DNA of 64,000 nucleotides from JBFKQC01 sp041627895 (GTDB lineage Bacteria > Pseudomonadota > Alphaproteobacteria > Rhodobacterales > Rhodobacteraceae). Below are positions 8,094 to 17,079 of the stretch, in pieces; position 1 is the stretch's first letter, and each line of letters begins with the position of its first letter. Under the pieces are notes generated by a model that ran no database searches, was not told where the DNA came from, and saw only the letters and a list, made by a program, of their open reading frames with translations. Location: the NCBI GenBank assembly GCA_041627895.1, contig JBFKQC010000003.1, positions 1 to 64,000 of the forward strand. Direction: 5' to 3'. The position numbers were made by a program, and so were the translations under genes.

Positions 8094-8149
8094 AACGTGT
8101 CCTCCTGGCTGATCTGGACACAGGTTTGCCACGCTGAAGACCCGGCGAC

Positions 8150-8165
8150 TGTGAACCGGTTCACA
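8150..8165. promoter_or_regulatory. Perfect 16-bp palindromic operator candidate
   Basis: TGTGAACCGGTTCACA is a perfect palindrome with a central CG, the layout preferred by LacI-family repressors. It sits between the divergent DUF1127 gene (start 8093, minus) and the small plus-strand ORF at 8215. No lacI-type gene is present in the window, so the regulator would be encoded elsewhere. Confidence 0.6.
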
Positions 8166-8214
8166 CAGGCGGATAATTTTTCCGCCGGCAGCGGAACTTC
8201 GAGGAGGCAGAGCC

Positions 8215-8325
8215 GTGGGCAAGGCGCCGCATGGCCGCAAACGTCCCTCGCTGGCGGCGCGCGATGGCCGCACCGGCCCGATCCGGCACCGCTTGGTCGG
8301 CGGCTGGCGCGTGCCGACGAGGTGA
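8215..8325 (+). CDS. Candidate 36-aa basic small protein
   Basis: A GTG-initiated frame preceded at ideal spacing by GAGGAGG (8202-8208 region), one of the best Shine-Dalgarno sequences in the window. The peptide begins VGKAPHGRKRPSLAARDG and ends with GGWRVPTR; it is strongly basic, with no hydrophobic segment. It lies between the palindrome at 8150 and the quinone reductase gene. I do not recognise a family. The strong SD and clean stop support translation; absence of known homologues in memory keeps confidence moderate. Confidence 0.45.
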   Translation: MGKAPHGRKRPSLAARDGRTGPIRHRLVGGWRVPTR

Positions 8326-8463
8326 CGTTTCCCGGCATCTCGGACGGGGTCGCGGGCGCCGCCGTCGTCGGGGCCTGCGTGCGCAGTGCCAGGCGCGGCG
8401 CACGCTGGACCAGGCTCCGGCTCTGACCTATCCTTTCCGCGAAGACTGGGGAGAACCACGGCC

Positions 8464-9438
8464 ATGGCCTATGCAATCGTCGCCGGCACGCCCGGCGGAA
8501 CGGATGTTCTGCGCGAAATCGAGATCACGCCGCCGACGCCCGGCGAAGGCGAGGTGCTGATCCGCCAGACCGCGATCGGCGTCAATTTCATCGACATCTA
8601 CATCCGCACCGGCGCCTATCCCTGGCCGGTCGAGAAGGATCTGATTCTCGGCTGCGAGGGTGCCGGCGTGGTCGAGGCCATCGGCCCCGGCGTCACCGGC
8701 TTCGCCGCCGGCGACCGGGTCGCATATACCGTGCCGAACGGCGCCTATGCCACGCACCGCCTGGTGCCGGCGAAGATGCTGCTGCCGCTGCCCGACGGCG
8801 TCGGCGACGAGGCCGCCGCGGGCGCGATGCTGAAGGGATTGACCGCCTATTACCTGATCCACGACAGCTATCCCGCGGCAAGGGGCGAGACCGTGCTGTT
8901 CCACGCCGCCGCCGGTGGGGTGGGGCTGCTCGCCGGCCAGTGGCTGAACTCGAAGGGCGTGCGCGCCATCGGCACCGCGGGCGGTGCGGCCAAGGGCCGG
9001 CTGGCGCTGGCGAACGGCTATGACGCGGTGATCGACTACACGGCAGAGGACTTCGTCCCCCGCACCAGGGAACTGACCGACGGCGCCGGGGTGGCCGCGG
9101 TCTATGACAGCGTCGGCAAGGACACGATCATGGGGTCGCTCGACTGCCTCAGAACCTTCGGCACGCTGGTCAGCTTCGGCCAGTCCTCGGGCGCGCCGGA
9201 CGCGCTGCGCGTCTCGCACCTGGCGCGCGCCTCGTTGCGCCTTCAGCGTCCGACGCTGTTTCACTACGCCGCCTCGCGGGTCTGGCTGGAAACCGCCTCG
9301 GCCGCGCTTTTCAAGGCCATCGCCGACGGCCGGCTGAAGGTCAGCATCGCCTCGACCCGCCCGCTGCGCGAGGCCGCCGCGGCGCATACCGACCTGGAGG
9401 GCCGCAAGACCACCGGCTCGACCGTGCTGATCCCCTGA
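8464..9438 (+). CDS. Quinone oxidoreductase (zinc-independent MDR family)
   Basis: NADPH:quinone reductase of the medium-chain dehydrogenase/reductase superfamily, 324 residues. The N-terminal GroES-like domain shows GVNFIDIYIRTGAYP and LGCEGAGVVEAIGPGV; the Rossmann fold carries VLFHAAAGGVGLLAGQW (AxxGGVG) near residue 150. No zinc ligands are evident, consistent with the QOR (CryZ) branch, which reduces quinones by one or two electrons. Start at ATG 8464 follows GGGGAGAACCACGGCC. It stands alone between the small ORF and the convergent tyrosinase-like gene. No link to neighbours is apparent. Confidence 0.9.
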   Translation: MAYAIVAGTPGGTDVLREIEITPPTPGEGEVLIRQTAIGVNFIDIYIRTGAYPWPVEKDLILGCEGAGVVEAIGPGVTGFAAGDRVAYTVPNGAYATHRLVPAKMLLPLPDGVGDEAAAGAMLKGLTAYYLIHDSYPAARGETVLFHAAAGGVGLLAGQWLNSKGVRAIGTAGGAAKGRLALANGYDAVIDYTAEDFVPRTRELTDGAGVAAVYDSVGKDTIMGSLDCLRTFGTLVSFGQSSGAPDALRVSHLARASLRLQRPTLFHYAASRVWLETASAALFKAIADGRLKVSIASTRPLREAAAAHTDLEGRKTTGSTVLIP

Positions 9439-9486
9439 GCGGCGGCGCGGGGTGCCGGGGGCGCCGCGCGCCACTGCCATTCGGGG

Positions 9487-11004
9487 CTACAGGGCGTCGT
9501 CCGGCGGCTCCAGCGTGAACCAGTCGGGCCGCGGCCCGAATGCGCTCGCCGCCCCGACTTCGGCCGCAGCCGTCATCGCGCCAGGCGGGGCCGGTTCGGG
9601 CCCGTAGATCGCCGTCAGCGCCGCCTTCATCGCGTCGGGGTCCAGGTCAAGCCCGCCGTGATCCCCGCCGCCGCGCGGGCCTTCCCAGGGATCGGTGATC
9701 TGCGCCCAGGTTCCGTCGGCCTCGAACCAGTCGACACCATGCACCTGCTTCTGCTTTACGGTGCCGGGCCGCTCGGCCTCCTGCACGGCGAACCACTGGC
9801 CGATCCGGTCGTCGACCCAGCCATGCAGCCGCCAGAACACCGGATTGACATGGCTCGAGAACGTCTCGCCCAGATAGTCGTTTTCCGGCTTCAGCCACTT
9901 CGGGTCCCAGTCCAGCGGCGCGCGCCCCTCGGGCGCCGGCGCGCCGGTGTCGGGATTGCGCGGCACCGAGGCCCAGCGCATGTGCATCCAGTTGTGCAGC
10001 GTCCATTCCAGCCGCGCACCTAGCTCGCCCAGCGACACCCGTACCAGATAGTCCGGATCGGTGAACTGCGCCTCGGCACGCTGGAATTCGGAATGGAACG
10101 CCGCCGCGGTCTTGCGCCAGGCGAAGGTGACGTTGAAATCGCCTGCGCCCGGCAATTCCCATGCCTCGGGCACCGCCCAGCCGTCGGGATTGCCGACCCG
10201 GTCCTTGGGAAAGCCCGGCCGAAAGCTCGACGGCAGCCCGGGCGACGGCAGCCGCCCCCATCGGCTGAACGGGAATTCCGCCTGCACCATAGCGATCATC
10301 CGGCGGTGCATGTAGAGGAAATCCTCGCCCGACCCGTTGGTCCACATGCCGGGTCCGAGCGCCAGGCGCTCTGCGGATTTCGGACCCGGCTGCCAGCCCA
10401 GGTCGCGCAACCGGTCGCGCCGCGCGTCGGACAGCCTCGCCCAGCGATTCCGCGCGGCGTGCCAGATCTGATGGTGCAGCCGGTGCCGCTCGGACGCCAG
10501 CATGTCGCGAATCGTATCCGGCAGCGCCACCCGCGCCAGTCCCAACTGCGGCACTTCGCTGGTGATGCCACGCGGCTCGGCAAAAGGCTGCCGGACCGCG
10601 TAGAACGAGAACACCTCGCCCGCCGGCGCAGTACCGTGGCGCACGGTCCGCGTCACCGTGCCTGTGATCGCTGGCACCTGACCGACACCGCCCAGCCAGA
10701 CCGGCGAGACATACCCGTCATAGTCGTAGATCCAGCCGTCGAACTCGGTGCCGGGCACGCCCAGCCCCCGGAACGTTACCCGACGCGGATCGCCGCCATG
10801 GCTGCGCCCGGTCACGGTCAGATACGGATGATCGGCCGGCACCACGTCCGGCCGGCCGCCGATATGGCCGTGGAACTCGCTCGAGCCAGCGATGGTCTCG
10901 ATCATCAGCTCCGCTTCCCAGATCGCGACATTGTTGAAGTCGCCTGTCATCCCGGGATTGTCGGAAAGGCTGCGATAGGTCCAAACCCCATCCGGTATCG
11001 TCAT
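9487..11004 (-). CDS. PvdP-like tyrosinase-fold protein (putative copper enzyme)
   Basis: 505 residues. The C-terminal half has a type-3-copper CuB-like region: H337 and H341 in LHNWMHMRW, then H394 in NPVFWRLHGWVDDRIGQW, matching the HNxxH...PxFxxxHxxVDxxxxxW plan of tyrosinases. Upstream, FLYMHRRMIAMVQAEF supplies the HR of the CuA region (H233), but the other CuA histidines are not obvious. The N-terminal 140 residues look like a beta-barrel (DGVWTYRSLSDNPGMTG onward), as in PvdP, the pyoverdine-maturing tyrosinase of Pseudomonas. The ATG at 11004 is preferred because AAAGGTG lies eight bases upstream; an earlier start at 11064 exists. No signal peptide. No siderophore synthetase lies nearby, so the substrate is unknown. 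Confidence 0.6.
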   Translation of the reverse strand: MTIPDGVWTYRSLSDNPGMTGDFNNVAIWEAELMIETIAGSSEFHGHIGGRPDVVPADHPYLTVTGRSHGGDPRRVTFRGLGVPGTEFDGWIYDYDGYVSPVWLGGVGQVPAITGTVTRTVRHGTAPAGEVFSFYAVRQPFAEPRGITSEVPQLGLARVALPDTIRDMLASERHRLHHQIWHAARNRWARLSDARRDRLRDLGWQPGPKSAERLALGPGMWTNGSGEDFLYMHRRMIAMVQAEFPFSRWGRLPSPGLPSSFRPGFPKDRVGNPDGWAVPEAWELPGAGDFNVTFAWRKTAAAFHSEFQRAEAQFTDPDYLVRVSLGELGARLEWTLHNWMHMRWASVPRNPDTGAPAPEGRAPLDWDPKWLKPENDYLGETFSSHVNPVFWRLHGWVDDRIGQWFAVQEAERPGTVKQKQVHGVDWFEADGTWAQITDPWEGPRGGGDHGGLDLDPDAMKAALTAIYGPEPAPPGAMTAAAEVGAASAFGPRPDWFTLEPPDDAL

Positions 11005-11147
11005 TGCAATCACCTTTACTGTGCATTTCGATAAATCCGTTGCGGCGCGCACGCCTACAAACAAAAGCAGATTACCCTAAAGAACGATTCCCGCAAAGCG
11101 GGCCGCTCGATACCCCGGGAATCCGGTCGCGAACCCGATCCGGGCCC

Positions 11148-11174
11148 TTCTTCTCGTCGCAAATACGCCCGTCC
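11148..11174 (-). repeat. Dispersed box repeat, copy B
   Basis: Plus strand CTCGTCGCAAATACGCCCG differs from copies A and C at three positions. It lies upstream of the tyrosinase-like gene and 54 bases from the terminator hairpin at 11228-11251 that follows coxM. Confidence 0.7.
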
Positions 11175-11227
11175 CGCGCCGGCAACCCGCCCGGCGGCGG
11201 ATATCCCGCGTCGCCTGGCCGCTGGCC

Positions 11228-11251
11228 GGAAAAGAGCGCGCGGAAGCGCTC
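11228..11251 (-). terminator. Intrinsic terminator after coxM (hairpin half of repeat copy B)
   Basis: On the minus strand GAGCGC pairs perfectly with GCGCTC across a six-base loop and is followed by TTTTCC, about 70 bases beyond the coxM stop. This is the likely end of the cox operon transcript. The sequence is homologous to the hairpins at 7564-7583 and 24420-24442. Confidence 0.65.
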
Positions 11252-11322
11252 CGCATGGCAGCGCCCGCCAACCCAAAGGGCCCCGCCGCGGCGGGGCCCG
11301 CTCTGGCCGTTTCAGGGCTGGA

Positions 11323-12114
11323 TCAGGCGGCGGCGGCCGCCGCGCGGCCGGTCAGCACCCCGACCAGGTGCGCGCGGTACCGGGGCGAGCCGTGCAGGTC
11401 GCCGATCATCCCGTCGGCCGGAACCGAAAGCCCCGCCACGGCATCCGCCGAGAAGTTCGCCGACAAGGCCGCCTCGGCCTCGGTCCAGCGAAACACGCCG
11501 CCCTCCGAGGCGCCGGTGACCGCGACGCGCACGCCGTCGGGATACCTGGCCAGGAACACACCGACCAGCGCAAAGCGCGACGCCGGCTGCAGGAACTTCT
11601 GGTAGTTCGACGCCTCGGGCACCGCAAAGCGCACCTCGGTGATCAGCTCGCCCTCGTCCAGCGCGGTGGCGAACATGCCCTGGAAATAGTCGTCCGCCGC
11701 GATCTCGCGGGCATTGGTCACGATCGTCGCGCCCGAGCCCAGCACCGCGGCGGGATAGTCCGCCGCCGGGTCGTTGTTGGCCAGCGATCCGCCGATCGTG
11801 CCGCGGTTGCGGACCGCCGGGTCGCCGATATGGCTCGCCAGCCCGGCCAGCCCGGGGTAATGCGCCGCCGCCTCGCGGGCGACCTGGGCATGGGTGGTGG
11901 CGCCGCCGATGCAAAGCTGTCCGGCATCGTTCATGCGGACGCCCACCATCTCGGCGATGCCGGTGGTCGAGACCAGACGGGCCGGCGCCGCCAGGCGCTG
12001 CTTCATCGTCGGGATCAGCGTCTGCCCGCCGCCGAGCGGCTGCGCCTCGTCGCCGCCCAGTGCGGAAACCGCATCGGCGATGGTGGTGGGTTTCACCAGT
12101 TCGAAATTGTGCAT
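11323..12114 (-). CDS. coxM: CO-dehydrogenase-type FAD-binding subunit (CoxM-like)
   Basis: Medium, flavin-binding subunit of a xanthine oxidase/CO dehydrogenase family hydroxylase; 263 residues. FAD contacts are seen in PLGGGQTLIPTMKQRL (residues 27-42) and VRNRGTIGGSLANNDPAADYP (about 103-123), the canonical motifs. The ATG at 12114 follows AGGGAG. It passes electrons between the 2Fe-2S subunit and the acceptor. Gene order S-L-M in the direction of transcription is that of form II enzymes, matching the active-site motif of CoxL next door. A GC-rich hairpin (12137-12164) occupies the gap to coxL. CO as substrate is not established. Confidence 0.9.
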   Translation of the reverse strand: MHNFELVKPTTIADAVSALGGDEAQPLGGGQTLIPTMKQRLAAPARLVSTTGIAEMVGVRMNDAGQLCIGGATTHAQVAREAAAHYPGLAGLASHIGDPAVRNRGTIGGSLANNDPAADYPAAVLGSGATIVTNAREIAADDYFQGMFATALDEGELITEVRFAVPEASNYQKFLQPASRFALVGVFLARYPDGVRVAVTGASEGGVFRWTEAEAALSANFSADAVAGLSVPADGMIGDLHGSPRYRAHLVGVLTGRAAAAAA

Positions 12115-12136
12115 CTTTCTACTCCCTAGATCGGGT

Positions 12137-12164
12137 GGTCCCGCCCCCGCGGCGGGGGCGGACC
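12137..12164 (-). other. Hairpin between coxL and coxM
   Basis: GGTCC and GGACC plus GCCCCCG and CGGGGGC form a 12-base-pair stem with one bulged C and a three-base loop in the 56-base intercistronic gap. No T-run follows, so it may protect the coxL message or tune coxM rather than terminate. Confidence 0.5.
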
Positions 12165-12170
12165 ATCGCC

Positions 12171-14540
<2,370 letters not shown>

Positions 14541-14564
14541 GTTCTATTCCTCTCCTCCCAATGC

Positions 14565-14584
14565 GGTGCGTGCAGCCACGCACC
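14565..14584 (-). other. Hairpin between coxS and coxL
   Basis: GGTGCGTG and CACGCACC form a perfect eight-base-pair stem with a four-base loop in the 94-base coxS-coxL gap, without a T-run. Together with the coxL-coxM hairpin it suggests segmental control of the cox message. Confidence 0.45.
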
Positions 14585-14634
14585 CTTCGGCAATATGTCC
14601 GGCAGGGTGCACGATCTCGCGCACCGTCCCCCAA

Positions 14635-15120
14635 TCACTCGGCCGCGACCGGCACCACGTCCTGCCCGGACGCCGCCATGATCGCACGTACGATGTTGTG
14701 ATAGCCCGTGCAGCGGCAGATGTTGCCCTCGAGATAGGCCCGCACTTCGGCCTCGGTCGGCTTCGGATTCTCGGCCAGCAGCGCGGCCGCCGACATCACC
14801 ATGCCCGGCGTGCAGAACCCACATTGCAGGCCGTGGTAATCCTGAAACGCCTGCTGGATCGTCCCCAGCGAGCCGTCGGCATTGGCCATCCCCTCGATCG
14901 TCGTGACCTCGGCGCCCTCGGCCTCTTGCGCGAACATCGTGCAGGCCTTCACCGCCTGGCCGTTGACGTGCACCACGCAGGCGCCGCACTGGCTGGTATC
15001 ACAGCCGACATGGGTGCCGGTCAGGCCAAGCGTGTCGCGCAGGAAGGACGACAACAGCGTGCGCCCCTCCGTCTCGCCGGAACGGGCCTTGCCGTTCACC
15101 GTAATCGAAACCGTCGTCAT
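14635..15120 (-). CDS. coxS: CO-dehydrogenase-type 2Fe-2S subunit (CoxS-like)
   Basis: Small iron-sulfur subunit, 161 residues. The N-terminal plant-type 2Fe-2S domain has HVGCDTSQCGACVV and a later Cys in KACTMF; the C-terminal four-helix domain has LQCGFCTPGMV and GNICRCTGYHNIV for the second cluster. All eight cysteines are present. The start at 15120 has GGGAGGAA just upstream. It links the molybdenum subunit to the flavin subunit and is the second gene of the coxG-S-L-M operon. Confidence 0.95.
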   Translation of the reverse strand: MTTVSITVNGKARSGETEGRTLLSSFLRDTLGLTGTHVGCDTSQCGACVVHVNGQAVKACTMFAQEAEGAEVTTIEGMANADGSLGTIQQAFQDYHGLQCGFCTPGMVMSAAALLAENPKPTEAEVRAYLEGNICRCTGYHNIVRAIMAASGQDVVPVAAE

Positions 15121-15154
15121 GCATTCCTCCCTGTCTTAAATCCGGTCCGGCGGC

Positions 15155-15670
15155 TCAGCCCTTGACGAGCCGTTTAAGCCAGCCCTTTTTCGCCGCCGAT
15201 TCCCCCGCGCCATCCTCGGCCCCTTCCGGCGGTCCTTCAACAGTTTGTTGGAAGCGCTGGAAAAAATCGTCCGCCATCTTCTTGGCGAAGCCGTCGATGA
15301 TGCGGCTGCCGAGCTGGGCAAGCTTGCCGCCCACCTTCGCCTCGACGTCGTAGATCAGCCGGGTGCCGGTCCCGGCCGGTTCGAGCCGCACCCTGGCGCC
15401 GCCCTTGGCAAAGCCCGCCGGGCCGCCCTTGCCCTCGCCCGAGAGCGTCAGGCTTTCGCCCTCGATGATGTCCGACAGCGTGACCGCGCCCTTGAAGGTG
15501 GCCTTTACCGGCCCGACCTTCTGCACCACCACCGCCTGGAATCCCTCTTCGGGCGAGCCGGTCATCTCCTGGCATCCGGGCACGCATGCCTTCAGCACGT
15601 CCCTGTCCAGAAGCGCCGCCCAGACGGTGCCCGGCTCTGCCGCGATCTCGCGTTCGGCCGCCATCTGCAT
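15155..15670 (-). CDS. coxG: CoxG-like SRPBCC protein
   Basis: 171-residue SRPBCC (Bet v1-like) protein of the CO dehydrogenase subunit G family. The core MQMAAEREIAAEPGTVWAAL, the central PGCQEMTG and KATFKGAVTLSD stretch, and GKLAQLGSRIIDGFAKKMADDFF are typical. CoxG-type proteins are peripheral membrane anchors or cofactor/quinone-interacting partners for CO-dehydrogenase-like enzymes. The C-terminus past residue 145 is a charged tail ending in a basic patch (KKGWLKRLVKG) that could touch the membrane. It is the first gene of the operon; coxS follows 34 bases later. Confidence 0.88.
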   Translation of the reverse strand: MQMAAEREIAAEPGTVWAALLDRDVLKACVPGCQEMTGSPEEGFQAVVVQKVGPVKATFKGAVTLSDIIEGESLTLSGEGKGGPAGFAKGGARVRLEPAGTGTRLIYDVEAKVGGKLAQLGSRIIDGFAKKMADDFFQRFQQTVEGPPEGAEDGAGESAAKKGWLKRLVKG

Positions 15671-15805
15671 GCAATGTCCTCCCTCGCTTGAAGCCCAGAC
15701 CATTCTGCCCGATCCGCGCCGCCGATGCGACACCGGTTTTGGCGGCACCTGCTTGACGCCTCGCGCGCGCGGGGTCATGGACGTCCGAGGCAAGCAGGAC
15801 GTCAC

Positions 15806-16540
15806 ATGAAGCCCTTTCTGATCCTCCAGCTCCGCCCCGAGGCGGCGGCGTCCGACGACGAGTTCCAGGCGATCCTCGACAAGGGCGGCCTCGCGCCGGA
15901 CCGCGCGCGGCGGATCTGCCTGGACCGCGAGCCCTTGCCGGCCGATCTGTCGCTCGACGCCTATGCCGGGATCATCGTCGGCGGCGGACCCGGCTGTGTC
16001 AGCGACCCGCCCGAGATGAAATCCGCACTCGATGCGCGGATGGAGGCCGCCGTGATGTCGCTGATGCCCGAGGTCACGGCACGCGATCTGCCGTTCCTGG
16101 GTTGCTGCTACGGCATCGGCATCCTGGCGCATTTCCTCGGCGGCGAGGTTTCGAAGGCGCGCTATTCCGAGCCGGTGGGCACCTCGACCTGCCACCTGAC
16201 CGAGGACGGCCGCACCGATCCGTTGCTGGCCGGCTGTCCCGACACCTTCGACACGTTCGTCGGCCACAAGGAGGCGGTGCAGGCGCTGCCGCCGGGTGCC
16301 GTGCACCTGATGGCCTCGGACCCCTGCCCGTTCCAGATGATCCGTCACGGCAACAACGTGTATGCCACGCAGTTCCACCCCGAGGCCGACGCGCAGGTCT
16401 TCGAGACCCGGATCGCGATCTACAAGGATCACGGCTATTTCCCGGCCGCGGACGCCCGGCGGCTGACCGACATGGTACATGCCGCCGACGTGCACGTGCC
16501 CGAGCGCATCCTGCGGAATTTCGCCGCCCGCTACGGCTGA
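15806..16540 (+). CDS. Class I glutamine amidotransferase (GuaA-like domain protein)
   Basis: 244-residue stand-alone type 1 glutamine amidotransferase. The nucleophile elbow is LGCCYGIG (second Cys expected to be catalytic) near residue 97, the oxyanion strand is IIVGGGPG, and the His-Glu pair is in ATQFHPEAD. Such proteins resemble the GMP synthase glutaminase domain but lack the synthetase half, and act on gamma-glutamyl substrates in several catabolic routes. It is divergent from coxG with 135 bases between. The start at 15806 is the only reasonable ATG, although SD is weak. Substrate not deducible. Confidence 0.85.
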   Translation: MKPFLILQLRPEAAASDDEFQAILDKGGLAPDRARRICLDREPLPADLSLDAYAGIIVGGGPGCVSDPPEMKSALDARMEAAVMSLMPEVTARDLPFLGCCYGIGILAHFLGGEVSKARYSEPVGTSTCHLTEDGRTDPLLAGCPDTFDTFVGHKEAVQALPPGAVHLMASDPCPFQMIRHGNNVYATQFHPEADAQVFETRIAIYKDHGYFPAADARRLTDMVHAADVHVPERILRNFAARYG

Positions 16541-16576
16541 GCCGGCACCGGCGATCGCGGCAGGAATGCGGCGCAT

Positions 16577-16606
16577 ATCGGCGGCGAATCTCTCCGCCGA
16601 TTTCGC
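16577..16606 (+). terminator. Terminator after the amidotransferase gene
   Basis: ATCGGCGG and CCGCCGAT form a perfect eight-base-pair stem with a nine-base loop, followed by TTTCGCATTTCT. It lies 36 bases past the stop at 16540. Confidence 0.55.
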
Positions 16607-16747
16607 ATTTCTGAACATTCCCCCCCTGTAACCACCCATCGTTCCCGGATTCTCACCCGAAAAGGGCGATTTCCCAGCAAATTTGGACAAATGTTTGGCG
16701 AAATGCGGCGCGCCGGGTACCAAGATCGCGACACATGGGAGGGCACC

Positions 16748-16939
16748 ATGAAGGCGATGACAATGGTCATGACGTTCATTCGATCCGAAGACGGCGCCGT
16801 CACGGCGGACTGGATCGTGATGGCGGGTGGCGCGGTCGGTCTCGCCTTCGTGCTGGCCACTTCGATCGGGTCGGTCTCGGTCGACTACGGAAGGGCGATC
16901 GAGACCACGATGGTGAAGCGCGGGATCGTGACGTACTGA
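16748..16939 (+). CDS. Small Flp-like membrane peptide
   Basis: 63-residue protein: a short charged N-terminus (FIRSEDGAVTADW) followed by one hydrophobic segment (IVMAGGAVGLAFVLATSI) and a polar tail. The E-D-G-A-x-T-x-D-W pattern before a transmembrane helix is common in Rhodobacterales small proteins related to Flp/TadE pilins, where the acidic residue precedes a peptidase cleavage site. The ATG at 16748 follows GGGAGGGCACC. No tad genes are nearby, so a role in pili is only a possibility. Confidence 0.65.
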   Translation: MKAMTMVMTFIRSEDGAVTADWIVMAGGAVGLAFVLATSIGSVSVDYGRAIETTMVKRGIVTY

Positions 16940-17079
16940 GTTGGGGGTTCAAAGGGGCGCAATCCGGCCGGGGGCACAGATTGCCTGCCGGGGGGGGGCA
17001 CGGGCAATCGGGCCGGGTTGCGCACGAGGGGGCACGCGGCTGGAGCATCGGCCCGCCACGGGGGCGGCAGGCCGGTGCT
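16940..17079. other. G-rich intergenic stretch with a nine-G tract
   Basis: Convergent gap between the Flp-like gene and the FAD/GcvT gene. It holds nine consecutive Gs at 16990-16998 and several shorter G runs. No gene is seen. Confidence 0.5.

Noticed and set aside
7585..8121. A 178-codon minus-strand protein overlapping the DUF1127 gene
   Set aside because: The DUF1127 frame is a different, conserved frame; the longer one has Arg/Pro-rich low complexity.
15806..16540. GMP synthase
   Set aside because: Only the glutamine amidotransferase domain is present; no ATP-pyrophosphatase half follows.
16990..16998. Phase-variable poly-G tract
   Set aside because: It is intergenic, between convergent genes, with no frame or promoter to switch.
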